In this document: positions 1 to 5,916 of the stretch, in pieces
Layout: each line of letters begins with the position of its first letter
Position numbering within the stretch: position 1 is the stretch's first letter
Origin: JBFXAN01 sp050184225
Lineage (GTDB): Bacteria; Chloroflexota; Dehalococcoidia; CAUJGQ01
Assembly: GCA_050184225.1 (NCBI GenBank)
Contig: JBFXAN010000250.1
Coordinates: 1 to 7,218 of the forward strand
DNA: 7,218 bases
Direction of reading: 5' to 3'
Notes under the pieces: model-generated
Databases searched by the model: none
The model's input: the letters and a program-made list of their open reading frames with translations, nothing else
Told to the model about the DNA's origin: nothing
Program-made: the position numbers and the translations under genes

Positions 1-101
1 GCGCCAAGACCTTCCACGGCTTGCTCACCCGCGTGATGGCCAAGCTCGCCGCGCTCACGTTTCGCGCCGTCTGGCAGCAGGCAGGCGTCGATCTCGAGTG
101 A
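1..101 (+). CDS. C-terminal end of a DDE transposase (partial, cut by the window edge)
   Basis: An open frame enters from the left edge (first full codon at base 3) and closes with TGA at 99-101, leaving 32 residues. The tail contains FHGLLTRVMAKLAALTF. This resembles the 'hGLxTRxxAKlAAlT' ending common at the C-terminus of IS4/IS982-like DDE transposases, where a conserved basic helix follows the catalytic glutamate. This rests on remembered family similarity and on a short fragment. The catalytic residues lie outside the window, so activity cannot be judged, and I could not identify the terminal inverted repeat downstream of the stop. It may equally be the tail of a different basic protein. 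The position beside a gene-poor stretch and a mobile-element operon favours an insertion sequence. Confidence 0.5.
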   Translation, partial: AKTFHGLLTRVMAKLAALTFRAVWQQAGVDLE

Positions 102-974
102 ACTCACATCAGTCGCCTTAGACGGCGCGATCCTGAACGAACAACTCGATGAGTGGGAGGCAGGGCGCAGGTATTTCAGCGCCGAAGCGCCCGCTACCTC
201 ACATTATCGCCGAGCATGTCGGACGTTCCGCTGCTGGCGGCGAGTTGACCCGGACCGATGAACGAATCGCACTTTCGCCGATTTTGCACACATGGTGGGA
301 CACTGCTTCGCATGGCGTCTCGGGCATAGAGCGGGCAACGCATGTCCTCTCGTCTGCTCGCGCGAGCCGTTCATGACGATGAGAGTCTGAGGATCGAATG
401 CGGCAGTAACGAGGTGGGGGCAATGTCCGAACCTGGCCTCGGACCGGGTGACCTGCCATGGGAAGCTCTTGATAGACCAGTTCGAATGACTCGTTTGACC
501 GGAGGAGTCCCCCAATAGGGAGATGCGGAGTTCGTAACGGTGATTCCGTGCATTCAGAGCGTCCTGTGCTGGGTTCACAGCCGTAGCACCATGCTCTACG
601 GGAGTCCTTATGAGTGAAGCAGCGCCGACGATGCTGACGATGCTGGCGGTCGAATCATGGTGCAATCTGGCGAACCCTTGCTGTTGGGTGAGAGGAGCCG
701 TGGTCGTTCAACGCCATCTGGTGGAGGTAGCCAACCCGATGACGGGACGGCTGCGCTCTCGCTTGGTGATCGTGTCGAAGAGGCGCTGTAGACGAGTGCA
801 GATGCAACAGAGCATCGCCGGCACACGTCGCTGAGATGACGGACGACGCCTGATGCTGGAGTCTTGTCCTACTTTGTCGCTCCACATCTAGACCGAGAAA
901 TTGAGGGTGAGACGGTACAGTGATGTATCAATGCTCCAGTGGAAGTGAGAGCATCGCGCAACTCTGGGTACTGC
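102..974. other. Gene-poor stretch, no supported gene
   Basis: About 870 bp without a convincing gene on either strand. Open frames here are short, overlap each other in several frames, lack good ribosome sites, and read as low-complexity Ser/Arg/Pro-rich translations typical of chance frames in GC-rich DNA. The plus frame from 618 to 921 is the only mildly protein-like one: it reads with TAG at 789-791 and TGA at about 834, so if it was ever a gene it is now dead. The stretch lies between a transposase tail and the convergent end of the replication operon. It may be decayed mobile-element DNA, but nothing in it was recognised. Confidence 0.5.
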
Positions 975-1012
975 GCCGAGAGGAGATCTCCAGTATGGAC
1001 TCTCCTCTCGGC
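975..1012 (-). terminator. Strong hairpin 29 bp beyond the primase stop, candidate transcription end
   Basis: The arms GCCGAGAGGAG (975-985) and CTCCTCTCGGC (1002-1012) pair perfectly over 11 bp, with one more A-T pair at 986/1001 and a possible inner TCC/GGA pairing. The loop is about 14-16 nt. It lies just after the stop of the minus-strand replication gene (ends at 1041), as expected for a 3'-end structure of that operon. There is no U tract on the minus-strand side, so it is not a canonical intrinsic terminator. It could instead be a Rho-assisted end, an RNA-stabilising hairpin, or an inverted-repeat protein-binding site. Confidence 0.45.
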
Positions 1013-1040
1013 ACGGACGTTAGCTCTTCAGATCCGCGGC

Positions 1041-3485
1041 CTAGGGACTGTCAGCATCGTCGGCGATGGCGCCATCCGGCTCATCAGTAATAGTATCGGT
1101 CTCGTCCTCCATCTCCCACGAGAGATGTTCGTAGTCAACCGTGTCAGGCGGTGCCCAATCCGGTGCGGGGGTCGGATCGCTAGCCTCAGCAGGCGGTGCG
1201 CAGATCTCAACGATGCGGGTTCCCTTGGTGCCTTCCCGCCTATCCAACTCCACGGTGATGCCCTCCGTGCGCAATGCGCCCTTCAACCCCCGGAGCTGGT
1301 TCGTGAGGGCATTGGCTGCCTTCGGCCAGGTGCGACTCCGGCGCAGGTGCTCCCCCGCAATCTCGCTCAGCTCGGTGAGCAGCCGGGTTGCGGTTCCGCG
1401 CCACGACACACGGTTCTGCATCATAGTGAGGATCGCCTGCGCGACCGGCGATGCTTCGAGCGCCACGTCTTTGGACTCCCGCCGGTTCGCGGCAAACGCG
1501 GCGAGAAACGCCTCCGGTGTCCACCCGATGGCTGCCGCTGTCCTGACTCCCCATGCCGCGAAGTCGGCCATGCGAGGGAGGTGGTGCGGCTGCTCCGGTT
1601 CGCCCTGACCAAGCGCGAGGCTGGCGACGCTGAGGAGTGCCCCGAGGAGGCGTGGGGCTGCCGCCTCGAAGTCTGACCAGAATGCCTCCTCAGAGCGGTG
1701 CTGCCCTTCGGGAATCTCCGGCAAATGCAGGAGGATCGCCCGGTCTAACAGGTCCTCGCGGTCGACGACTTCGGCGATCGACGTGATCACGACTGGCCGC
1801 ACCGCCTCCAGGATGATCTCATCAGTGTCGGTGCAGAGCGCTCGCGTCGAGAAGCCGCCGCCGGTTGCCAACCGACAGAGGGCGTCGGACATCGCGTGTG
1901 ACAGGAATGACAGATTGTCATAGGTAAGCAGCAATCGGTGCTGTGCCGAGATAAAGAGATCCCGTTCGTCCTTTGGCAGACCGCGGAGCGGTGAGGTGGC
2001 CGGGTCGATGAGCCGCGAGAGGATGCGGCCAGTGGTCGACTTCGCCGTACCTTGACCGCCGACCAGGATCAACGCTGGGAAGGGACCCTTGCCACGGACC
2101 ACTGTTATCAGCCACGTGACGAGCAGCCGGAAGTCCTCATCGCTGCGCACGTTGACGAACGGTCGCAACTCCTCGACCGCGCCACCGAGTTCGGGGTGCG
2201 GCAGTGCGACCATGCCCGCCGCCCGGACGAACCGCACTGGGGATACGGGGAGCACACTGATGCCGGTCGCTGACACCTCAATGAATTCCCATGCGTCGTT
2301 GCCCAAGTCGACATAGATCCGCCCGTCACGGTAGGCCACCCGCACGGCGACCGCCTCACGTGGCCCCTGGAACAGCGCCCTCGCCTCGAGCTGGGCCACG
2401 GCATCCTGCACCGCCTGCGCGTTGGCCGCGGCGCCGAAGCGTTCGTAGTAGTGGAGGCGGAGCCACTGCTTCAGCGTGGCGGACTTGATAGGATGAATCT
2501 CCATATGCCCATCTCTTGGAATACCGGCATACGGGGCTTGCTCCGGCGAGTGGAAGAGCGCGACGCCAGCCTCCTCAGCCAGTCGAACGAGCTCCGTCGC
2601 CTGCGAGCGCCGCTCCTCTGGCTGGGTAGCGGTGCCGGTCGTCTTCCGGCCGTTCAGCCGAATGCCGAGCCAGTTGCACGCCCGTCGGACGATCTTCTCG
2701 TCGATGAGATCGGTGAGGCGCGGTCCAGCCGTCACCGGCTCACCTGCACCATGCGTCTCTGCAGTGTGATATACGCTGCGGACTCGGTCCTCGATTTCCT
2801 CGTCGTGAGCGGCAAAGGCCACTGCCTCGACGAAGTGCGCCGCATCCTCGACGCGCCACCCATTCCGCAGCAGCAGCCCGGCCAGCGCCAGGGCAGCATT
2901 GTGGCGGCCCCCTGTACCGGGCCAATGCCGTGCGAGGAGGACAGCCGCCGCCAGGTGTTGGACCGCCTGCTGCAACACTGCCCAATCGACCTCCGCCGGA
3001 TCGCCGTCTTCCTCCCACGCAAGCAGCTCACCACTTGGGTGTATGGATGGTGGGATCATCGTCTGTCCGCCGGTTGAGCGCAGTTCAACGATCATCCGAT
3101 TGTCTCCGGTGAGGTCCTGGTACTGCATGGTCTTCCCCGGCCGGGATGTTCGATAGAAGGGGTGTGAGTTGCGCTTGCCCGGTCGGCCATGCCGCCGGTG
3201 TGTGGCCGGGAGGAATCGGTCGGCAATCAGGATCGCCTCGGGGGCGTCGAGGTCAACATCGACCAGCCCACGTGATGGCTCGCCAAGGAGGACGCCGATG
3301 TTGCACGGCTCCCTGAAGTATCGAGGCGCCTCGGCCTCGGTGATGATTAGCTTTTGCCACCCTGTCAACTTGGGGCCCTTCTCGCCCCGAGGCACGGGAA
3401 TCACCGCCTCACCGCGGCGGATCGCCTGGATCGCAGCCTCCAGAACTGAGTGGGTGGTGGTATCATGGTCTTGAGACGGGGTCAT
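1041..3485 (-). CDS. Prim-Pol primase-polymerase fused to AAA+ helicase-like ATPase, replication protein of a mobile element
   Basis: The protein has 814 residues. An N-terminal archaeo-eukaryotic-type primase/polymerase domain covers about 12-180, with the metal-binding DVDLD at 76-80, SHPFY around 107-111, and the ELRSTGG...PPS.HPSG block at 134-152. A helical PriCT-like region follows at about 190-245 (GGRHNAALALAGLL). A P-loop ATPase domain has Walker A GGQGTAKST at 476-484, Walker B LLLTYDN at 518-524, a sensor-1-like PVVITS at 564-569, and DRAILLHLPEI at 581-591. A winged-helix-like end at about 695-761 contains WPKAANALTNQL and GTKGTRIVEI, and an acidic tail closes the protein. Such fusions prime and unwind the replication origin of integrated elements, plasmids and phage satellites. 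The ATG is preceded by GAGGAG (3495-3500) at 9 nt. It is the last gene of the operon with the xis-like gene. The assignment is strong; the exact origin it acts on is unknown. Confidence 0.93.
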   Translation of the reverse strand: MTPSQDHDTTTHSVLEAAIQAIRRGEAVIPVPRGEKGPKLTGWQKLIITEAEAPRYFREPCNIGVLLGEPSRGLVDVDLDAPEAILIADRFLPATHRRHGRPGKRNSHPFYRTSRPGKTMQYQDLTGDNRMIVELRSTGGQTMIPPSIHPSGELLAWEEDGDPAEVDWAVLQQAVQHLAAAVLLARHWPGTGGRHNAALALAGLLLRNGWRVEDAAHFVEAVAFAAHDEEIEDRVRSVYHTAETHGAGEPVTAGPRLTDLIDEKIVRRACNWLGIRLNGRKTTGTATQPEERRSQATELVRLAEEAGVALFHSPEQAPYAGIPRDGHMEIHPIKSATLKQWLRLHYYERFGAAANAQAVQDAVAQLEARALFQGPREAVAVRVAYRDGRIYVDLGNDAWEFIEVSATGISVLPVSPVRFVRAAGMVALPHPELGGAVEELRPFVNVRSDEDFRLLVTWLITVVRGKGPFPALILVGGQGTAKSTTGRILSRLIDPATSPLRGLPKDERDLFISAQHRLLLTYDNLSFLSHAMSDALCRLATGGGFSTRALCTDTDEIILEAVRPVVITSIAEVVDREDLLDRAILLHLPEIPEGQHRSEEAFWSDFEAAAPRLLGALLSVASLALGQGEPEQPHHLPRMADFAAWGVRTAAAIGWTPEAFLAAFAANRRESKDVALEASPVAQAILTMMQNRVSWRGTATRLLTELSEIAGEHLRRSRTWPKAANALTNQLRGLKGALRTEGITVELDRREGTKGTRIVEICAPPAEASDPTPAPDWAPPDTVDYEHLSWEMEDETDTITDEPDGAIADDADSP

Positions 3486-3619
3486 GATGGAACGCTCCTC
3501 GTTTCGTTGTGCCGGGGGGTCGGTGGCACGGCCGCCCCGGCGTCATACCGCACTTGCGGGTGTGCGGTGGTGAGGGTCCGAGAGTCGCTCGTCCGGACCT
3601 GACGCTGGTACTCTCCTCC
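3486..3619 (-). promoter_or_regulatory. Structured 134-bp gap before the primase gene: three inverted repeats, an orphan Shine-Dalgarno and a mini-ORF
   Basis: Three inverted repeats are visible: GCCGGGG/CCCCGGC (3511-3517 with 3535-3541), ACCGCAC/GTGCGGT (3547-3553 with 3562-3568) and GGTCCG/CGGACC (3575-3580 with 3594-3599). On the minus strand a near-perfect Shine-Dalgarno sequence, AAGGAGGAG (3621-3613), overlaps the TAA of the upstream gene, but no ATG, GTG or TTG follows at a workable distance. A 27-codon minus ORF starts with ATG at 3546, ends at 3463 inside the primase gene in another frame, and contains CGMTPGRPCHRPPG-type Cys/Pro spacing when read from just upstream of its ATG. This may be a leader or attenuator region for the replication gene, or the remains of a small gene. 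Both are inferences. Confidence 0.35.
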
Positions 3620-4072
3620 TTAGGCTGCCTCCTCCTCGATCGGCGAGAAGTCGTCCACGACGTCATTCGGGTCCGCGTCCGGGTCCAATCGCTCAGCGAT
3701 GTAGATGGTGCCGAGCGCGCGCGGGTCGACGACCAACTCCTCCTCATGCCTCTGCCGGAAGATGCCGAGTACCGCGTGGGGAGGCATCTCGGCGGCGTAG
3801 ATATAGCCGCGCCCCGACCTTTGCACGTGGCGCGCGGCGAAGAACCAGGCGGTCACCCAGTCGGTCGTCCAGGAGAGGCCGCGCCCGTGCCGCGGGCGGG
3901 CGCCCCGCCATGCGAACACGGGCTGCGTCGGTGGCTGGACATCCCAGGTATCCGTAACGAACCCGGCATGACGGAAGAGATTGACCACGCGCCGCTGACC
4001 AACATCGGCCGCGTAGCCTCCCCAGCTGTAGTGGGTCGCGAGAAGCGTGCGCAGCGTCTCAGGGGGAATCAA
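3620..4072 (-). CDS. Small ADP-ribosyltransferase-like protein (R-S-E-type motifs), function unknown
   Basis: The 150-residue protein, counted from TTG at 4072, carries three motifs in the order expected for an ART fold: VFAWRGARP (Arg56), GLSWTTDWVTAWFFA (Ser67-Trp-Thr) and RHEEELVVDP (Glu110-112). Phage and mobile-element hypotheticals with the pattern 'WRG...G.SWT....A..FA...G.vy...v....vL...E.E.vvDp' are known to me, but I know no assigned substrate. An acidic tail (IEEEAA) follows. The gene lies 9 nt after the stop of the upstream gene and in the same frame. No convincing Shine-Dalgarno precedes the TTG. An ATGA overlap at 4085 offers an alternative start that is one base out of frame. 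The protein could modify a host or phage target (toxin, anti-defence or takeover factor). It could also be a non-enzymatic relative. The gene call is firm and the ART assignment moderate. Confidence 0.72.
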   Translation of the reverse strand: MIPPETLRTLLATHYSWGGYAADVGQRRVVNLFRHAGFVTDTWDVQPPTQPVFAWRGARPRHGRGLSWTTDWVTAWFFAARHVQRSGRGYIYAAEMPPHAVLGIFRQRHEEELVVDPRALGTIYIAERLDPDADPNDVVDDFSPIEEEAA

Positions 4073-4081
4073 TCGCTTGCG

Positions 4082-4405
4082 TCATAGCGCCGCGATAAGG
4101 GACAGCCGATATAAAGTGTCCACGGCGCGCAGTGCGTTGCCCCAGTCGAGAGTCAGAGCACTGTCCCAATATTTTCCGAATGCGCGGCGGATCTCGCTGT
4201 CCGAATCCACCGCCCCCTCTCCGGACGGAGGACTCTTTACCAAGGCCGTCGGACCACTGGCGGATAGCTCGTTCAGGAGCTTGTCCGTACGGGTAGACGT
4301 CATGCCGCTGGCTGAGCATAGCGCCGTGAGTGCTAGGGCATCGATGGAGGCCATGCGCCGTTCCAAGAGAGCAATATCGCTCTCGCGCATGCTGATCGTC
4401 GTCAC
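4082..4405 (-). CDS. Hypothetical protein, 107 residues, in the xis-primase operon
   Basis: I do not recognise this protein. The GTG start at 4405 is preferred because AAAGGAG lies 9 nt upstream. The frame stays open further upstream to a TTG at 4453, and an ATG at 4390 is too far from that ribosome site. The N-terminal half (ESDIALLERRMASIDALAL) looks helical. A Ser/Pro/Gly-rich linker follows (SPPSGEGAVDSDSE), then a second helical part with several tryptophans and leucines (FGKYWDSALTLDWGNALRA). No signal peptide or membrane segment is visible. It is the second gene of the operon, 79 bp after the xis-like gene and 9 nt before the ART-like gene, so it may be a partner or antidote of the latter, or an accessory replication factor. 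That is inferred from position only. Confidence 0.65.
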   Translation of the reverse strand: MTTISMRESDIALLERRMASIDALALTALCSASGMTSTRTDKLLNELSASGPTALVKSPPSGEGAVDSDSEIRRAFGKYWDSALTLDWGNALRAVDTLYRLSLIAAL

Positions 4406-4484
4406 GTTGTCTCGCTCCTTTGCTACGATGGTGAGGTTTGCGCTGAGCACCAATGCCGTCGTCCGCGCATCCGAGTCACCAGAC

Positions 4485-4688
4485 CTACCGCTGAGGAGAC
4501 CATCCGGGTTCTTCCTCTGCCGTCTGCTGTGCGACCCAGGCCTCCAAGGCTGCGCGGCTCACCCGCCGCGATCTCCCGATCTTGACAAAACCGGGTATAG
4601 CCCCCGCTCGCAACAGTTCATAGAATTTGCTTCGGCTAATGCCGATTAGGTGCGCGGCCTCTACGGGCCGGAGCAGCAGCGGTTCCAT
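4485..4688 (-). CDS. Excisionase/AlpA-type helix-turn-helix DNA-binding protein
   Basis: The 67-residue protein is almost wholly one MerR-like winged helix-turn-helix. LLRPVEAAHLIGISRSKFYELLRA forms the helix-turn-helix (about residues 4-28), and GFVKIGRSRRVSRAALEAWV (about 33-52) forms the wing and final helix. This is the classic 'excisionase family DNA-binding' (HTH_17) layout, and the length is normal for it. Such proteins bend DNA at attachment sites to direct integrase towards excision, or regulate early genes of mobile elements. ATG at 4688 has a good GGAGGA (4702-4697) 9 nt upstream. It is the first gene of the minus-strand operon, and its upstream region contains the paired operator-like repeats, so autoregulation is plausible. 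No integrase is visible nearby, so a purely regulatory role remains possible. Confidence 0.9.
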   Translation of the reverse strand: MEPLLLRPVEAAHLIGISRSKFYELLRAGAIPGFVKIGRSRRVSRAALEAWVAQQTAEEEPGWSPQR

Positions 4689-4699
4689 GTGATATATCC

Positions 4700-4739
4700 T
4701 CCATTTGGACCGTGGTAGAATTACGGTCGTCCATTTGGA
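4700..4739. promoter_or_regulatory. Paired operator-like repeats between divergent genes
   Basis: TCCATTTGGA occurs at 4700-4709 and again, identically, at 4730-4739. The start-to-start spacing is 30 bp, close to three helical turns, so both sites would face the same side of the helix. Each copy is itself nearly symmetric (TCCA-TT-TGGA). Between them, GACCGT (4708-4713) and ACGGTC (4723-4728) form an inverted repeat. The first copy overlaps the Shine-Dalgarno of the xis-like gene, and the second ends at the ATG of the zinc-ribbon gene. A dimeric regulator binding here would control both directions; the xis-like protein is the obvious candidate, by inference. Confidence 0.5.
4713..4721 (+). 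promoter_or_regulatory. Extended -10 promoter element for the zinc-ribbon gene
   Basis: TGGTAGAAT matches an extended -10 element (TGn followed by TAGAAT, five of six consensus bases). No good -35 hexamer lies 16-18 bp upstream, which is tolerated by extended -10 promoters. Transcription would begin near 4728, giving a very short leader before the ATG at 4739 and lying entirely inside the paired-repeat region, so it would be blocked by a protein bound there. Confidence 0.35.
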
Positions 4740-5776
4740 TGGCCGACATCCAGGAACTCAACGTGAGCTCACCGTTTGCACCAGATCTCATTACCGACAC
4801 TCTGCGCGATGAGAGCGGACATCTTGGGCGACCGGCCGAACTGGTAGCCATTCGCATTCCCATATATGTCAAGAGAATTGGCACGCTACTGGCGTTCAAA
4901 CTTGATTCACCGAATGAGACGCGCAGTCCAGGAAGAGGTCTGCTTGATCAGTTCACCGAGCTACCTCGCGCGCCGGAGAAGCTCGACCTCAACGAGGTGA
5001 TTGATCAGCGGCTTGAGATGGGGATTCTGGAGCTCGCGAAGAAGTGGGGGCCGCTAGGTCTCTGCCAGCAGGGAGCTCCACTGCACAGTAAACCCAGTAG
5101 TCATTGCCAAGGCATTTTTGCAGTACCGGGGGTCCCTGGGGGGTCGCACAGCAGCGGGTTACAATTCAAGCGCCCTGTCGAAGTGATACCTGTCCAGCCA
5201 GGTCCTGACATCTGCGGTCCGGCCACGCCGCCGGACGGATTTGACTTTGCTGAACCCATTGCGGCGTGGCAAATCTACAGCCTACTTGCCCTGTCGGTTC
5301 TAAAGCTCATCCCTGATATGACCGATGCACTGCACGCCGCAGTAAAGAGGTCGGTGAGGCGAGAGGGTGGGCTCTTGGTGACGGAGCAAGGTATCAGCCC
5401 TCCTACCGTGGTAATGGACCTGTGGGCACGATTCCAGATCGTTCAAAACCTCCTGGATTGGTGGGTTCGTGCCGGTCGCCTTCGTCCACGTCTAGTGCTG
5501 GACCTCCCCAATCCGAGAGTGACAACGTCCGGCGCGAGCCTCCTCGGTGCAATAGCGATCCAACTCCTGAATGTGGTCGACGAAGAGAGTCAGACATTCA
5601 AGTGCTACGGATGTAAGACACGGTATATCCCAGACCGCACGCCTCGAAGCCGCGATCGAAACTACTGTCTAACATGCAGGGACAATGGCACGGCGGATCG
5701 AATCCGCTACCGGGAGTGGAAAGCCGAAAATCCAGGTAGAAAGCGGACTGCCAAGTGCCGGCAAGTCAATTCATGA
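4739..5776 (+). CDS. Hypothetical protein with C-terminal CX2C-X17-CX2C zinc ribbon
   Basis: The protein has 345 residues from ATG 4739. Upstream GTG 4712 would lie before the predicted transcript start. GTG 4763, with AGGA 7 nt upstream, is a serious alternative giving 337 residues. The C-terminal ribbon has cysteines at 289, 292, 310 and 313 (FKCYGCKTRYIP ... NYCLTCRDNG) and is followed by a very basic tail rich in Arg and Lys, suggesting nucleic-acid contact. The middle part has KKWGPLGLC near 101-109, helical stretches with tryptophans (AAWQIYSLLALSVLKLI, FQIVQNLLDWWV) and GASLLGAIAIQLLNVV before the ribbon. The layout recalls uncharacterised proteins of high-GC bacteria with the same 'WGPLGLC ... 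C.GC...YCxxC' arrangement; no function is known to me. Codons look less GC-biased at third positions than in the primase gene, hinting at separate acquisition. It is divergent from the xis operon. Confidence 0.75.
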   Translation: MADIQELNVSSPFAPDLITDTLRDESGHLGRPAELVAIRIPIYVKRIGTLLAFKLDSPNETRSPGRGLLDQFTELPRAPEKLDLNEVIDQRLEMGILELAKKWGPLGLCQQGAPLHSKPSSHCQGIFAVPGVPGGSHSSGLQFKRPVEVIPVQPGPDICGPATPPDGFDFAEPIAAWQIYSLLALSVLKLIPDMTDALHAAVKRSVRREGGLLVTEQGISPPTVVMDLWARFQIVQNLLDWWVRAGRLRPRLVLDLPNPRVTTSGASLLGAIAIQLLNVVDEESQTFKCYGCKTRYIPDRTPRSRDRNYCLTCRDNGTADRIRYREWKAENPGRKRTAKCRQVNS

Positions 5777-5916
5777 GGGAGCCTATCGGCGACGTGAAGG
5801 CATCAGTCGACGAAGGACTTATCGGTAGTTTGTTGGCAGTGGGTATGACGTGCTATACAAGGCGATGGATGACCCTACTTGAGTCAGTCGAGGATCGCCT
5901 GCAGCATTGGCAGTGA
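5773..5916 (+). CDS. Small ORF translationally coupled to the zinc-ribbon gene, possibly truncated by the insertion sequence
   Basis: ATG at 5773-5775 overlaps the TGA of the preceding gene as ATGA, the usual sign of translational coupling. The 47-residue product begins MREPIGDVKASVDEGLIGSL and continues with a Trp/Arg/Leu-rich part (CYTRRWMTLLESVEDRL). It stops at 5914-5916, within the region antisense to the end of the decayed IS701-like transposase (which closes at 5884). The last ten or so codons therefore probably come from the insertion sequence, and an originally longer gene may have been cut. No family was recognised. A chance frame of this length is possible; the ATGA overlap and the sensible composition before 5884 are the only support. 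Confidence 0.35.
   Translation: MREPIGDVKASVDEGLIGSLLAVGMTCYTRRWMTLLESVEDRLQHWQ

Noticed and set aside
204..665. Minus-strand open frame of 153 codons in the gene-poor stretch
   Set aside because: No recognisable motif or ribosome site; several other frames are equally open across the same bases, as expected by chance.
939..1676. Plus-strand open frame of 245 codons
   Set aside because: It lies mostly antisense to the primase gene, has a Cys/Arg-rich shadow composition, lacks a ribosome site, and runs across the hairpin at 975-1012.
2108..2404. Minus-strand frame overlapping the primase gene
   Set aside because: An Arg/Ser-rich shift of the primase reading frame, with no independent signal.
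2451..3077. Plus-strand open frame of 208 codons
   Set aside because: It is entirely antisense to the Prim-Pol part of the primase gene, whose motifs are clear; no domain is visible in the plus reading.
3509..4087. Plus-strand open frame of 192 codons
   Set aside because: It is antisense to the ART-like gene, which has ordered motifs and operon context on the minus strand.
4047..4649. Plus-strand open frame of 200 codons
   Set aside because: It is antisense to the xis-like and 107-residue genes, both with good minus-strand ribosome sites; the composition is Ser/Arg-rich.
4712..4738. GTG at 4712 as start of the zinc-ribbon gene
   Set aside because: It lies inside the extended -10 element and the operator repeats, upstream of the inferred transcription start, with no Shine-Dalgarno.
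4700..4739. The two repeats as the start of a CRISPR array or integron-type array
   Set aside because: Only two short copies occur, they overlap a ribosome site and a start codon, and no further copies follow.
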